Shown here one piece after another: positions 42,986-55,975 of a stretch of DNA of 64,000 bases. The stretch lies in NCBI GenBank assembly GCA_012932865.1, contig SAXG01000051.1:248001-312000 (forward strand), written 5' to 3'. Below the pieces are notes generated by a model, which saw only the letters and a list, made by a program, of their open reading frames with translations, had not been told where the DNA came from and did not search any database. A program made the translations under genes and the position numbers. How positions within the stretch are numbered: the stretch's first letter is position 1; each line of letters starts with the position of its first letter. The DNA is from Amylostereum areolatum (lineage: Eukaryota > Basidiomycota > Agaricomycetes > Russulales > Stereaceae).

Positions 42986-44759
42986 CAGTGTGAAGGAGAA
43001 TGGATATTGGTGTCTAAGAGGTTTGGATTGAGATGTATGAACAGTGGTCGTTGACAGGTATGGTGGATGGGAAGAGACAGATAGGGCAGTGGGCGGAGGT
43101 TATCAGATCGAAGGTGGACCACGTGAAATGGGTACCTTTTCAACATAATCCATTACAAGTGATTGCCTCGGAGGGGTGGGATTCATGTCAAGGAACACTG
43201 TAGCTTATCATTATGATTCTCATGTAGGACTGAGGCTACAGGGTGTGTACTAAAGTGCTCGGAGAGGTTGAGTATCCAAGACATAATATTTAGAGAATGG
43301 GTGTGAGTCCGATGGGTCCGATGGGTCCGATGGGTCCGGCGGGTCCGGCGGGTCCGGCAGGTCCGGCAGGTCCGGCAGGTCCGGCAGGTCCGGCAGGTCC
43401 GGCAGGTCCGGCAGGTCCGAACCTGCTTCGAGGGTCCTGGAGGGTCCAGAAGGGTCCGAACACTGTTTTACGGTCCTGGTGGGCCCAGGGAACTATCCTG
43501 GCACATCAGCATAGGGGGACCCCACATGGGCCCATGTGTTGCATATGGCACCTTGGGCCCACCGTGGGGTTTGTGTTGAGGGAGGGATAAAAGACTCATG
43601 GATTATGTGTTGACAACAGCACTAATTGACTGTCTTATGTGTGCATCAGGGAAACCCTCACCTGCTAAAGCCAGGTTTTTTAACGCTCAGTTATATGGGA
43701 CGTGTGAATCGTGTTAAGCGGAGAAAACGAGAGCTAACCTACCTTGATGGACGATTGTACCTCAGCTCGTCCTTCGGCACAAGCCAGCAGAGGCGACATC
43801 GGGCTTGCGCCAAGTGAGGGAGAGCCACGAGCTCTTCTCAAGCACGAAAGAACAGGGTCGATGCGCGATCGCCGTCGGAGCTTGAATCGACTTCGCATTG
43901 AACACGATCATCGAGTCCGTGCCAGCTCACCTTGCCTCCTACCACTTCGACCTTGACCCCCCTCGACCGCCTGCAGCCTGTCATCAATCGCGCTCGCTCA
44001 TGCGCGACCTGTTGTGCTCTCAACGCTTGCCACCAGCCACGTCGTCCTTCTTCCCATGTCCGTTCTCGCACACGGTCTGCTTTGAACAGTATGACTAGGC
44101 CCATGAGTTAGGACGTCCAACGTGTGTAACTCACATTGTACATCTCACCCTCAACCCTAATGCACTCAGTTTTCAGCGAGTGAAGCTTGACAGGAGTCTC
44201 TCCTTCTCTCCGGACCGGCTACACCCTCAGCATCCTCACTACATTCTCAGCACCATCGCTACACCCTCGGCGTCATCACGCACGCACTCCCTTCTTTGTT
44301 CTCACCACCAAGGTATAGATATCCAGGCTGATTGATTGGAGGAATAAGTCCTCCCTTGCTCGTTAGTAAGTTGTATCTTCTCAGCTCTCCATCCTTGCAC
44401 TACTCGGACTCGCATCTGGCTCAGTGTCCTATCATTCACACACCTTACTGTAATGTTATTTCTCATTTCTTCCCCCTGCATTTTTCTATCCGAGTACAAC
44501 CCTGTATCACCCATTTGTAGTTCCTCACATCCTATACTGCATCGGCGTACTATATATAGTAATGGAATATTTCATGGAAGACCTCGAATGACCTGTGTGA
44601 ATAGTAAAATTAGCAGCTGAAATGGACTGGAAAGGATCGGGTACCGATCTTCTAGAGGAAGATCTGTCGCCGATGCCAAGTATTAGCTTGGATGAGCTGC
44701 AAATGTTGCGCGAAATTATGGGGGGGGAACCGAATTCTGCTAATCCACTAATTACCGTG
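42986..44759. other. Upstream of the KDZ gene; tandem array and spacer
   Basis: Contains the 9-bp array at about 43300-43425 and, up to about 43.5 kb, further GGTCC-type repeats. From 43.6 to 44.75 kb I see no gene. The right end of the KDZ element should lie in this interval, but no terminal inverted repeat could be paired with the left side. Confidence 0.4.
43300..43425. repeat. 9-bp tandem array (GGTCCGGCA and variants), about 14 units
   Basis: Units run from ATGGGTCCG through GCGGGTCCG to GCAGGTCCG. In the + frame they encode Gly-Pro-Met/Ala triplets ([10 protein letters not shown]), which resembles collagen, but the ORF at 43297-43590 has no other coding support. It lies about 310 bp upstream of the KDZ start, where transposase-binding subterminal repeats could be expected. 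Confidence 0.85.
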
Positions 44760-44772
44760 AATTATGTCCGAG

Positions 44773-45910
44773 TTAATGCTTATTAACAGATGAGGGTTTG
44801 CCTGATGTGGATCTATCGATGCTCCAAGGTGTGGAAGCACAGGCTTGATATCGTACTTCAAGTTCCTTGACCGTGGCGTAGATATAGAGAGCTTGGCGGG
44901 CCGTCGAGCGTCTGGATGGGTCGGCCGGGAGTTCCGGTATAAGTGCATAGTATTTGGATAGAATTATAACATACTGTTTTTTGTGTGAGATGAAAGCTAA
45001 GTTCGCTGCCTGTACACGGCCACGAGGGGGACCAACGCGCACATCTTGAGAAGAATTTTGGGGGTCAGACATTGTAACATCAGAGGATCCGGATGGCTCA
45101 ATGGCGGTGGATGGTGCTGGGAGGCGGGGCGCTAGCTCTGCATTGAACGGATTCTGCGTCCTTGGAGAAGCAGCAGTGGCCTTTGGATCAGCTGCCGGCG
45201 AGGTCGTCAGAGTGGAGTAGCCAATAGTGAATCAAAGCCTAAAGAAAGAAAAAACATCTCCGTGGCACTCCGCAGGTATCCCGGCATTGGAAAAGGCATG
45301 CACCCGAGTATCTCTGCCCGTCTAACATGTACAGCATGAACGACGCACTCTGAACAAAAACCAGGCTGCGGTCGAGCGGCGCACCCTTCCTGACATGCAA
45401 TACAATGCGGAGTAGGGCGAAGAACTGGTTTCCGGTGAGCGTGCTGTCGCTCGCGAGCGGGGCGAACAGCTGTAAGATCTACAAATGCAAACGTGTCAGA
45501 TTCCACTAGCTCAGAGTCAACGAATCAAAATGCGAACTGACCTGGTCAAGGTCGGATACCGAGAGGTCCTGGTAGCGGCCTCGCAGCCAGGCACGAGTCT
45601 CGCGGATAGAGACCGAGAGGCCTTCGTAGGGGGCATTTTCGCGGTCAAACGTCTCCGGGGCTAGGATATTGGCCAGTGAATGTGTAAAAAAGGCATACTC
45701 CTCGTCGTTGAGGGCGGAAATATGGAGAGCGAGCGGCCGTTGCATGGAGGAGCAAGTGAAGGAGCGGTGAGGTGCCGTGCGCCACTCCGTCGCTGTTCGA
45801 ATGTTGACTACATAAGCCGGCGCCCTTCCTCGAAGGAAAGGTAAGTACGTAGCGTCTGATGCAAGCACTGAAAGACGCGTTACTGTACCATCGCACGGCG
45901 GTGATAGCAT
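44773..45910 (-). CDS. EH-domain-like hypothetical protein
   Basis: Starts near 45910 (MLSPPCDGTVTRLSVLASDA). Exon 1 runs to about 45545 and includes LNDEEYAFFTHSLANILAPE and TRAWLRGRYQDLSVSDLDQ. Exon 2 (about 45480-45350) includes LQLFAPLASDSTLTGNQFFA and LLRIVLHVRKGAPLDRSLVF, which resembles the second EF-hand-like half of an EH domain. A later exon from about 45205 has an NPF motif (RTQNPFNAELAPRLP) and ends in a helical segment (FISHKKQYVIILSKYYALIP, ALYIYATVKELEVRYQAC). EH domains and NPF motifs are known endocytosis modules, and the resemblance here is moderate. Exon limits and the C-terminus are approximate. Confidence 0.45.
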
Positions 45911-46316
45911 GAGAAGACCATATCTTTTGGGTCACAGAGGACTGAACGGCATGCTCAGGCGTCTTGGGTACCTAGAGCGACGAGTACGAGGTCAACAGCA
46001 CCGTCGAATGAACCGTACTCACGCACTCATCATCGTTGACGACCTTGACGCGGAAGTAGAGGTAGTATGTGATATGCAAAGCTTGCTACACTACAGACAT
46101 TCAACTTTCCCGGTCATCAGTACGTATCAGTCCGAAACAAAGAAAGAAACAGACTACAGAGCAGTATTGGTCCATGAGAGAAAAACGTCACGGTCGTATA
46201 TCGAGAAGGACGACCCAAATAAAAAAGGAACGAAAGCGAGAAGGCGCGTAGACGTATGTCGTCAGTAGCGAGCCCGAGTCCTGGTAAGTATGACGCAATA
46301 TCGTGCACGGTCACAA
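45911..46316. other. Intergenic
   Basis: Between the start of the EH-like gene and the end of the chitin synthase gene. No coding signal seen. Confidence 0.4.
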
Positions 46317-49300
46317 TCATTCTCCAGCAAACATGCGGACGATCATATACCCCGTTGAACCAATGAAACGCACCACTGTAACAGAGCGCAGGTCAGATCA
46401 ACAGAGAAGCAAGATAGAGAGGAGGAAAACGCACAGGCAAGGACCACGACGGAGTACAGGATAAAGATGAGGTAGCCGTTGACGACGCTATTAGCGCTGC
46501 TGTCCGCTGCGCTGCCGGTCGTCGTGCTGACGGACTCATGAGTTAGCACAACGCGCAGGGAGAGCTGGGACAGACAAACGTACAGGACGATAGCGCTCAA
46601 GAGAGACTGGATTACGCAAGGTCAGCGGGCGAGGGAAGGACGGTGACGACGCGCACTCACGTTTGACAAAACCCAAGCCATCAGGACCTACGAGCATACG
46701 AACATGTCAGCATCCCAAACGCCGTCCGCGAGCGGGCAGAGCGGCTTACACTGCACGGGAGGACGCTCGTCAATACGCGGCAGAGACGAGAGACGAAACT
46801 GGCACGCACTTCGTCCGGAAGTTGCGGTAATAATCCTCTTGCCGCGTTGAGTCGTCCACGTGGTGCTCCTCCTTCGGCGGCTTGGTCGACAGGACGTGGA
46901 TCGCGTCCTCGTACGCGGCGTTGATGTCCGTTTCTGCCGTGGGCACCGCTACCTCGACCTCGTTCGTATTCTTGCCCGTCTTGACCACGCCGAGATCAGT
47001 GCTGACCTTTGTGTCACCCTTGGTGCCCCATGAGACGTCACTGTCACCGACGATAAGCAGAAGCTAAGCAAGGTCAACGTTCGACGTACTGGACGTTCGC
47101 GAACGCGTAGACGTTGAGGATGTTGATGTACGATGGCGCAATGAGCATGTATTGCCCAAAGGACGTGAGCATATGCCAAGGGTCGAGCTGCAGGAGTGAG
47201 CGTAAGCCGTTGGCCAAAAACCGTGGAGGGTCATCGTCCTACGTGAATAAGAGACGCCACGATGTAAAGTCCAATGGTCGATGCCATGGACAGTACGACA
47301 TCGCGAAATACAGCATTGCCGAAGAAATCCGAAAATTTCAGATTTCGCCCCTCGTCGCTCGCAACTTGCTGCACGGATTTCACCGACAGGAAGATCGCCG
47401 CAAACTGGAGGGGCCGTCAACATCGAATGCGCAAAACGGGTACAGACTGTGCTCACGGTCATGTACACCGTAAACAGCGCGAAGCCGATGAACGCGAGTG
47501 TGTAGCCCCACTTGGAACCTTGAGGTCGGTTCCCGAGGGAGAGCATGAAACACGTAAGTAACAAGCCGACGTATGCATAGCGTAGAATCGTGTTGATGAC
47601 GTGAATAGCCGTGCCGCCGATGATGTTATCGTCCTCGAGCGCGTTGGTTAACACAAAGAAAGATATCAAAAAGTTGCCCTAGGAAACGATCAGATACGCG
47701 AGTTCACGGCGAGCAGGTGCAGGGACGTACCAGACCGAACCACGAAAAGATCAGGTTGAAGGTCTGGTAGACGAGCTCGACGTGGATCCAGAACTTGCGA
47801 ATAAAGCTGTGAGACGACCGGTAGATGTAATGGAACTTGACGGTACTGTGGATGGCGGCGAAGAAGGAGCCGTTCAGCCACCGACGCCGTTGCGACACCA
47901 GTTCGGGGACCTATGAATGAGAAACAAACGTTAGGTGGGGACAGAGGGCAGGAGACAGGGTCGTGCTTACCTGGTCTGGCGTATCGGTGACACCATATGC
48001 AGACTTGACATAGTGTAATAACCATGCTCCGCCGCGTTTGGATACCAGCTCCCAACATAGAATCTAATAGAAAAGAATGTAGTCAGTCGACGAAACAGGT
48101 AAACCAGTCTTGTGGGGACGTACTCGATCCTCCGCCAAGTACATGTTCGCGGTGAATATATCCGCGCCTGCACCATGCTGCTCTCGAGGTCAGAACGGTG
48201 TACCCACATTGACCCTGATGCGAACGTACCATCGTCTCGCCAAGGAAGTACTTTTGCAAAGGGCCTTCGCCTGTTACGTCGTTTTGGAGGGCAATATAGC
48301 GGTACGCGCTGAAGGCTCCGGGAAGCACTGTGATATAGCCGAAGACTGACTCCCTGTTAACGAAAAAAAAAACAGATGAGAGATGGTCGGAAGAAGGGAA
48401 CGTAAAACACATACAAAGGCTTATCTAAGATGTTGGACATCTTGTACTCGAAGTTCTGCGCGGCAACTGGCGGATTTTTATTAGCCAAAGCCAGGCGATA
48501 TCCTCGGGGAAAGGCTTACCAAGAGGATTGAGCAACTTCTCTCCATAGCGGCCCTTCAGAGCGACGATCTCGCCACATGCACCACCGACGTTCGAGTTGA
48601 TATCGAAGGCCTTCCACAGATGATAGATGGACGTCGGACCCGGCATAGTACCCACGTCAAGCAACACACAGACATTCGGTTGGAGGATGGGCCCGAACGC
48701 GTTGAAGAACCACCGATGAGAGTTGATCTTCTTCTGGTTCTTTTCCTTGAGGCAGAAGATGACCTGAACGGGGACAATGCCCTTCTCAGCACCTTCGATT
48801 TTGTTCGAAGGGGTGACGGAGACTAGTAATCCACATTCAGGATCGAAAGACGAGGAGGACGACCACGGGCGACGTACTTTGGGTGGTGTACTCGTAAACG
48901 TGAGCCGCGACTGGCTTTCCGTTCACGATGCTCTTCGCGATCCCTTCTTGATATGCGCCCATGGCCGCGATGACGGACAGCGTGCGGGAGTTGATCTTCT
49001 GTCGCCCATCGGAGACGATGCAAACCACGACCTTCTTCCAGCCCTCCTTCCCCCACGTCTTGCTGCGGTCGCGCTTGCAAAGGTGGGCGATGTTCTTCAT
49101 GACGCCGTGCATGGAACGAGTGAACAGCGCGTCGTCTTCGTTGTACATCGTCATCACGATGAAGAGCTCCGTGCGCCGCGGGGGGTCGTAGTGTACTTGG
49201 CGCAAGGTGAAGCCCGAGTCCTTGAAGTCGTTGGGGTCGCACGTCGCCGCCGAGTACCGCATGTGGGTAAACTCGCGCTCTTCGCGTTGTGCGCACAGGT

Positions 49301-50181
49301 TGAGGAGCTTCGTGGGTACGGCCGAATCGAGGACGAAATTACCATGGAACAGCCTGCGCAGGCGAATGAGTGCGCGAATAGACCATCAAAAAGGGAGAAT
49401 GACGCACTCGACCTTCTTGATCGTCTTGTACCGCCGCGGCACGCGTTGGGGGATCCGTCCGTATCGAATGTTGGTGTCCTGCTCACCGTCGTCGTTCGGC
49501 ACCGAGTTGTAGTCGCCAGGCATCTTGGCGCTGTCCGAATACTGGGAGCGCTGGGAGGGCGCACGCAGCAACGGGAGATCGCCGGCGTCGCCGAGGTCGT
49601 GATCGTCGTTCAGGTCGTAAGATGACGGCGCGTTGTACGAATCGGGCCGAGCTTCAGTATAGGGCGCGCCGAGGTAATCATGTTGCTGGGGAGGTGGAGA
49701 GGTTTGGTGAACGGGGAAAGGAGGTGAACGGTAGGGATCTTGCTGGGTGAGAGGATATTCTTGAGGTGGCGGCGAGGAGAGGTGGTGGACAGGAAACGGT
49801 GGAGACCGATATGGATCTGCTGGTGGAGGAGAGGTCGGGTGGTAGGACATGATTGGGGCGCCGTATGCATCGTGAGTGTAAGTGGGGTCTTGAGGAGGAT
49901 ACATGGATGACATTGGACGTTGCGGGGGTGGTGAAGTCGTCGAATATTGGTTGGTAAATGGGTCGTGAGCTGGTTGCTGGTAAGGATCGTGAACAGGTTG
50001 CTGGTACGGGTCGTGCGCTGGTTGTTGGTAGGTGTACGCGTCGTAGGACGCTGGGTTCTGGTACGTCGGGTGGCCGTCGTTATAGTGCCCGCGCTGGGCC
50101 TCGTCGGCCTGGACATCAATAAAAATCAGTGAGAATCGAGGTAGACGTCCGGTAACGGCGTACATCTGGGTAGCGAGACAT
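46317..50181 (-). CDS. CHS: Chitin synthase, division 1 type
   Basis: Polymerises UDP-GlcNAc into chitin at the plasma membrane. About 13-14 exons. The start is the ATG at 50181 (MSRYPD, then an intron to [14 protein letters not shown]), and the stop TGA lies at 46319-46317 after VRMFAGE. The N-terminus is Pro/Tyr/Gln-rich with repeats ([14 protein letters not shown]). The linker ends [19 protein letters not shown]. The catalytic part includes [57 protein letters not shown], the donor-site region [17 protein letters not shown] and the product-channel motif [12 protein letters not shown]. Membrane segments follow ([36 protein letters not shown]), then EDYYRNFRT and the last membrane helices. 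The order fits fungal class I-III enzymes. No frameshift seen. About 9 kb away lies a Chs7-like gene, whose product family exports chitin synthases from the ER. Confidence 0.92.
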
Positions 50182-51007
50182 CGTTCTCGCGTGCGTATAT
50201 CCCGAGTGAGCGGCGTTCGAGTCGTTGTGGTCGGTTGACTGCAGATATCCGCTTCGTCAACCAAGTTGAACGTCGACGCGTGTGTGGAGACGGTCACTGG
50301 CCTGTTCTCTGCGGTCGCAAGGTCGTTGTATACTCGGGGGAAGAGAACGAGGTCGGACGTGGGGAACTTATGAACAAAATGGATACGATGGCGATGGGAG
50401 GATAATAAGCGGGTGAGGTGGGGAAGAAGCACTGCACCGAGCGGGAGCACCGGCTTCGCATAGACAGATGCAGGAACACGCACGTGACTCGTCCCGCCGG
50501 CACCTCTTCATTTTTGCATTGAGTTTCGCGTTCGCAAACCACCACCCACAACTCAAATTGCACCCTCGCACATCTTCTACCATATGCCTACATGCATTGT
50601 TATTGCTACGCGCGTTTTCCTACGATATAATGTATACGCTCGTCTCTCATCCAAGCCGAGAGTCGTCCACTGGCATTGTCAGCGGCGCCAGGCTCCCAGG
50701 CCCATCATGCCAAACTTACCGCAGTACTACTCCGCAGGCAAAATTTCTCGAGGCGGTACTTCATCTCTCTTCTTAGAGGGAGGAATCACCGACTGATTCG
50801 ATGCTGCCATACAAAGTACTGCGCACTCTCGTCTCCGATGCTGTGCGACTACATACTAACCTGACCGCACACATCTGCTCAACTTATGTACTGCAGCGGG
50901 TATCCGACGATGCATGAATTTACATATGATTCGTACCCCATGTAAAACCCACCGACGGCATTCTATCCTAATTATCAGCCGTCCGGAGGTGGGAGAGCCC
51001 TATACGT
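50182..51007. other. Chitin synthase upstream region
   Basis: 826 bp between the chitin synthase start and the 3' end of the F-box gene. It should hold the promoter. No recognisable element beyond AT-richer DNA. Confidence 0.4.
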
Positions 51008-52670
51008 TCAATATTCTTCCACCGTTTCCTCCCTCCACGAAACATGATCTCCGTCCCTGACCAGCACGACCACCTTGTTCGAAGCCAACGTCCAGTGGTC
51101 GAACCGGTACAATTTTGGCGCTGTGGCCGCGATATCGCGCGCGCGTTGGTCATTGTCTGCGACGGACAGGATCCTTAAACAGTGAGACGCCATGGAAGAC
51201 CTCGAGCTCAGGCAACCTGGCACACGACGTCGACCCATTGACCCTACATTGCCGCCACAACGCCTCAGCCCACCGCCAGACCCGACGTCGGAAGAAGAAG
51301 AAAAACGCACGGTGTGAATGGGCTCCAGCGTGATCCCGTGCCAGTCGTGCATGTAGTCCACGGAAGGAATCCGCAACCACGTCAGCCGAGGAAACAGCCC
51401 CACGACGTCCGTCAGCCGCTGTATGCTTTCAAACGAGGAAAGCTCAAGCTTGCGCAACGTACGCCCGTCGATGCCCCGCAGCATCGAGAACGTGTCCGCC
51501 CACAATCTGAACGCCCCGAGCTCGACGAGCGGGCGCGGCGCGACCGTCTTGTCCGCGAGGATGCTCTCCGCACTGTGAACCTCTCGGGGCTGCGGAAAGA
51601 CGGGGCTGTGCAAACGACGCAGGCGAGGCAAGCTCCCCTCCTTGAGCGGCCGCAGGGGTATGTATTGCCATTTGACGACCTCGAGCGACGGCGTGTTCTC
51701 AAGCAGATCGCAAAACGCCTGCGAGTTGGGCTCTGGATCAGCGTACACCTCGAGACCGACCTCGCGCAAGCAGCCGAATTTGGACTCCCCGAGAAGGTCG
51801 CCAAGGTCGAAGGTCCAATCGTAAACGTCGATTTCAAGACGCTGAGGAGTTGAGAACGGTCAACGAACGGAAGATGAGACAGGAAGGCTGCACAAACCTC
51901 GAGACGCGGTGAGTGGTTGAGAACTCTCGAGAATTGCTTCACGCTGTCGCTGTGCCGCAAGAACGCAACGTTGCTGAGAGTGATCGACGTCAAGTTCGAT
52001 ATCGACCAGAGCTAGACGAGCGTTAGTATCCCATCAGACATCGCACAGGGCGAGGAGGCGGAGCACTTGCCGGATAAGACCCAATGTCCTGAGGATAGAT
52101 AGGCAAATCCGACGGAGGATTGAGCGGCTGGATAAAGGTCAGCTCCCTGAGCGACGGGTTCCGACCGACGGCATCCCAGATCGCCGCGACGGCCCTTCGT
52201 TCGTCCTGGCTCGAGAACGCGAGGGACATGGACCATGTAAGCCTGCGTAGATGGACCATGTTGTCCACCGCCTCGGACACCGAGTACAGTGCGGAAGCGG
52301 ATTCCTCCGGATCGTCCGAGGGCACCGACCACGGCAGTGATGGCGGCCGCAGCGAGGTGGGCACATGTTCGCGGACGTCGAACTGGCCTTCCAAGTCGAG
52401 CCCATCGCAAATTCGCACCGTTCGCACGTTCGCCGCGAGGTCCTTGCGCTCTCTGAGGTGGCTCCACACGCTTTCGTCTTGGTACGCACAACGCAGAACG
52501 CGGTATTCGAGGTGACGGGGGCTGGCGGTGCGGTAGAAGGCGCGGCAGACAAGGGCGAACGCCAGAAGGTCATGACACGACTCGATGCGGGAGGCGATGA
52601 TGTCAAGGAGCTCCGGGGGCAGCTTCGATACGGGAGCGTGGCTATTGGCGGTCGCGGAACTTTCATTCAT
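51008..52670 (-). CDS. F-box protein with LRR-like repeats
   Basis: Starts at the Met at 52670 (MNESSATANSHAPVSKLPPE), chosen because the F-box follows at once: LPPELLDIIASRIESCHDLL and LVCRAFYRTA. Exons: 52670 to about 52075, about 52013-51902, about 51845-51316, and a last exon from about 51225 to the stop at 51008. Leucine-rich segments recur (MVHLRRLTWSMSLAF, NPSLRELTFIQPL, NTPSLEVVKWQYIPLRP, RTLRKLELSSFESIQRL). The C-terminus reads LRILSVADNDQRARDIAATA and ends SWREETVEEY. F-box proteins act as substrate receptors in SCF ubiquitin ligases. The target is unknown. This family is strongly expanded in agaricomycetes. Confidence 0.75.
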
Positions 52671-53411
52671 CTGTGATCCATACCGCATGAGCAAATAGCA
52701 CTCGTGGCTGCAATCATGAGCATATAACACTTACAGGAATCGTCTTGGGATGGTCGGGTGGTCCACCCCCGAGCTGGGAAAGGAGAGAGGTGCATGCGGA
52801 TGAATAGGCTTGAGAGTAGAGTGCAAGGCCTTGCTCAAGGAGTGGGTATCTCATCCCCTTGAGTGCACTTACCACGGGATAGTGGGTGTTACAGAGTAAA
52901 CTGAACGCCTGCTCGAGAAAGCGTCTTATCACGGTCTGATCGGAAAACACGCGTTAGCCAGCAGCTGACTCGCTGACGTCGAGGGGACTCACTGCCTTCT
53001 CCTGCGAAGATATACCCATCGATTACTACATGACGGTGCCCTTTATGGGCGCCTACGCAGCATGACCGTGTGTTCAAGCCTAACCCTTCTCTGTACTTAC
53101 GTCGTACGAGGGAGTGAATGTCCGTGAACGTGAGTAGGCGTGCGTCGTGGAGGCCGTGACGGGAGAAGGGAGGCAGGGAACAACTTCGAACCTTGCCATC
53201 ACGCAACTGTTTTGGTGCATGCCGCATATCATATCACGATGGAGGAGACATAGAAAAAAGGCAAATAAGGGTAGGACTCGACAACACCGTACACCGCGAG
53301 GCCTTTGCTTTCGGCCTCGCGTAGAGCCCCTCAACTCCTGACGCAATCTCCTCCCCAGCCCGTATCCTCCCACCGACTCCAAGAAAACCGATCCATCAGC
53401 GCGCGCGAAGC
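52671..53411. other. Intergenic
   Basis: Between the F-box gene start and the eL14 stop. Open frames present look like chance. No gene supported. Confidence 0.4.
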
Positions 53412-54150
53412 TCATGCCTTGGCCGCCTTGACCGCCTTGCGTACACGGTCCCGGCGCTGCTTCTTCTGGAGCATGACCTGGAATCGGTCAAAGTCGCTCA
53501 GCGACCGCCTCGCCTCGACCGATGCGCGCTTCTTCGCCCAGGAGGAGTTCTCCCATTTGGCGACGATGCCCTCCTTCTCGAGGTACTTTTTGACGACGCC
53601 GGTGCCAGCAGCGCGGGGGAGTTTGGCGACGGTGAGGGGGGTGAGGGTCAGGTGGCGGTAGGCGAAAGATTGGCGGGGGACGCCGGTGGTGGGACCGTCG
53701 ATAATGGCCTACGCGCACGAAGTTCATGAAGGACGGAATCTAAGCCAAGCAAGAGCGAAACGCACGCGGTTGTGATCAATAATCTCCGCAATGACCGCGA
53801 TTTTGCCGGTTTGAGGGCCCGATTTGAGGAGAACCACTGCAGACTGGTTCAGGGAAAGGCAACGTTCGCGTAAAGCGGAAGGGGGGACGCACCACGGCCA
53901 ACCTCTACGAAACGCGTGAAATTTGATTCTTGGGCCTGTTAACATGCGATCAGCGACCGTTTGCCCCTCCGAAAAGGCTCACAAGGATGCTGGTCCGCCC
54001 ATCCGATCCCCATAATGCCAGCCCTCGTCCCGTGCGTCATCCGAACCGAACGGCATCCATCCAGCCTCTGAATCCTTTCCATTTCCCAAAAAAACGACCC
54101 GTACATCGTCCCAGAAGCACCCCGTCCCAGATCAGGTCACTCACCGGCAT
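53412..54150 (-). CDS. RPL14: 60S ribosomal protein eL14
   Basis: Four exons (54150-54145, 53935-53893, 53836-53766, 53708-53412) join to 138 aa, the usual fungal length. The first exon holds only Met-Pro. The protein begins MPAQESNFTRFVEVGRVVLL, which is the KOW-like N-terminal domain (KSGPQTGKIAVIAEIIDHNR). The C-terminal helical part includes KKYLEKEGIVAKWENSSWAK and SDFDRFQVMLQKKQRRDRVR. It is a component of the large cytosolic ribosomal subunit. A long first intron after a tiny exon is typical for fungal ribosomal protein genes. All sites are GT-AG and the frame is intact. Confidence 0.95.
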
Positions 54151-55975
54151 AGTTTCTGTTCTTGAGGGCTTTTGTCGGTGTCGAGGGGGACGGTTGGTTG
54201 ATGATGGACTGGGCTTGAGCGGGGATCGGATGTTCCCGTCCGGTGGCTGTGCGGCCTCCCCGGCCGGGCGCCGGACCAGCTCTCCGTTCTGTCAGGACCG
54301 TAATTAGAACGATACGTTCAGTCGCGCGCCTCCAATTCTAGTTTACCTATAGAATACCATCACAAAGTGCGATGAAAAATCTCAAGCCTAGGAGTCATCA
54401 GATTTTTTAACGGGGTATAGCCTAGTTTAAGCCTTGCTTCAGCCCAACCCTCTGGGTGCGTCATCATCGTAAGTACTAGGCGGCATAAGTATCACTGTGA
54501 TACCCTACTGTAAGCATTACCACCGCCAAATGAACAGCTTCTCCTGTTAGCTTGCTCCTGCCGACGCCGTGCGAGCGTGTCCCAATTCGACGTGCGAATG
54601 TGCCAGTGGATATGATGTGAAGGCATGTCCGAGAGTTCGGGACAGAGTAGCAGGAGGAAACCAATACAGTAGTACTATACCTCACTACGCTCACACGGTG
54701 ACGAAGCCGCCTGGTGTTCCGCTCATACGCCACCATACGCCACCCAACCATCCCCGCATCAGATCTTGTACACCTGTTTCGTTAAATGACCTCCTCATCT
54801 TCTTTACCTACTTAACGATGCGCAAAAGATAAGCAACGATGACAGAACAGGTGTCAGGGCTGTATACAATAATTATGACCCACCTCCAGCGTTGAAACGA
54901 GTATCTTGGGTACCAAGAGATACTTAACTCGACAAGTGACGAGAACAAGTTCCCGATTGCAGCGGATCCGAGGACGCCAGCGTCGCGCGCATTGTCCCCG
55001 CATCTGATGCATGATAGACGAACGTCGGCGAGCCACAGATATTTGGATTCTTAAAGCAGTCGACGCCCACGAGCCTTTACACACCGTCGTTTCAATCCGG
55101 CGAGCTATTCCTGGCCCAATAGACATGCGCACCTATCGGTATGTCGGGCGTCCGCCCAGGTCATCATGTGTCATCCGTATCATATCGTGTCCGATCATCG
55201 TGTTCAGACTAGCCTTGGAGACCATAGAGCGACCTTGGAATTGAGCGACTCTGGGAGATGACGCGAGGAAGGTGCAAAGTTACGCCCTGTTGTCGGAGTC
55301 ATCATGTGGAAGTGAGAGAAGGGATGTTCGAATAAAGAACAATGTATCGTCTTTTCAGGGCTTGAAGGCGCTAGTGCATCTGCTATCGGTAGAATATAGA
55401 CTGTCCGACAGCAGATTCGGAACGGCGGAGGCGAGTGTCGAGTAGGCAATCTGTCAGGTTAGCCTGAGCGCGGACAACGGTGCGATGCATTGACACAACG
55501 GACCAAAAAGAAACAAGGCCCGGCACCGATCATGGTACAGCTATGAGAAAGCACAGTAAAGTCTCGCCATCTTGTACTTACTACATACTTATGGTGCCGA
55601 GCGTGGGGCCGCTGGGGATTTGATAGACGTTCTCCAGACCGTGGGTCAACGGTGGACGCTTCTTCGGCTAGGTTCCATTGCTTCACCTTGGCAGATATTC
55701 ATCGACTACCAGTAAACGGTTAGAATATTGGCGGCGATAGCAGTGGCAAGACATCGACACACTCACGAAATAGGGCTCAAGCCTCCGACGCGCTCGCGCC
55801 GACACCCCGCCACCGCAAACGTCGTATGCTGCGTCATCAGAATGCATCGCATCTCCGCGCCCAGTCGTCCTGAAACCGCGACCAGAGTGTAAATTATATA
55901 TAACGGCAACTCACCGGACGCCCCGACCCAACGAACTGCAGCCCGCCGTCATCCCCGCCGCCCCTCCCTCGTTCC
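54151..55975. other. 1.8-kb intergenic region between divergent genes
   Basis: Lies between the divergent starts of eL14 and the DUF6593-type gene. Contains short open frames without coding character. No repeat or RNA gene recognised. Confidence 0.4.

Noticed and set aside
21214..43000. TET/JBP dioxygenase gene, known to accompany some KDZ elements
   Set aside because: I read all six cluster genes for the dioxygenase metal-binding pattern and found no convincing domain.
43297..43590. Collagen-like protein (Gly-Pro-Ala repeats)
   Set aside because: The triplets are a by-product of a 9-bp tandem repeat. The rest of the frame has no coding character.
44623..44786. Short ORF that could encode a pheromone-like peptide
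   Set aside because: The frame meets a stop after a few codons and there is no CaaX end.
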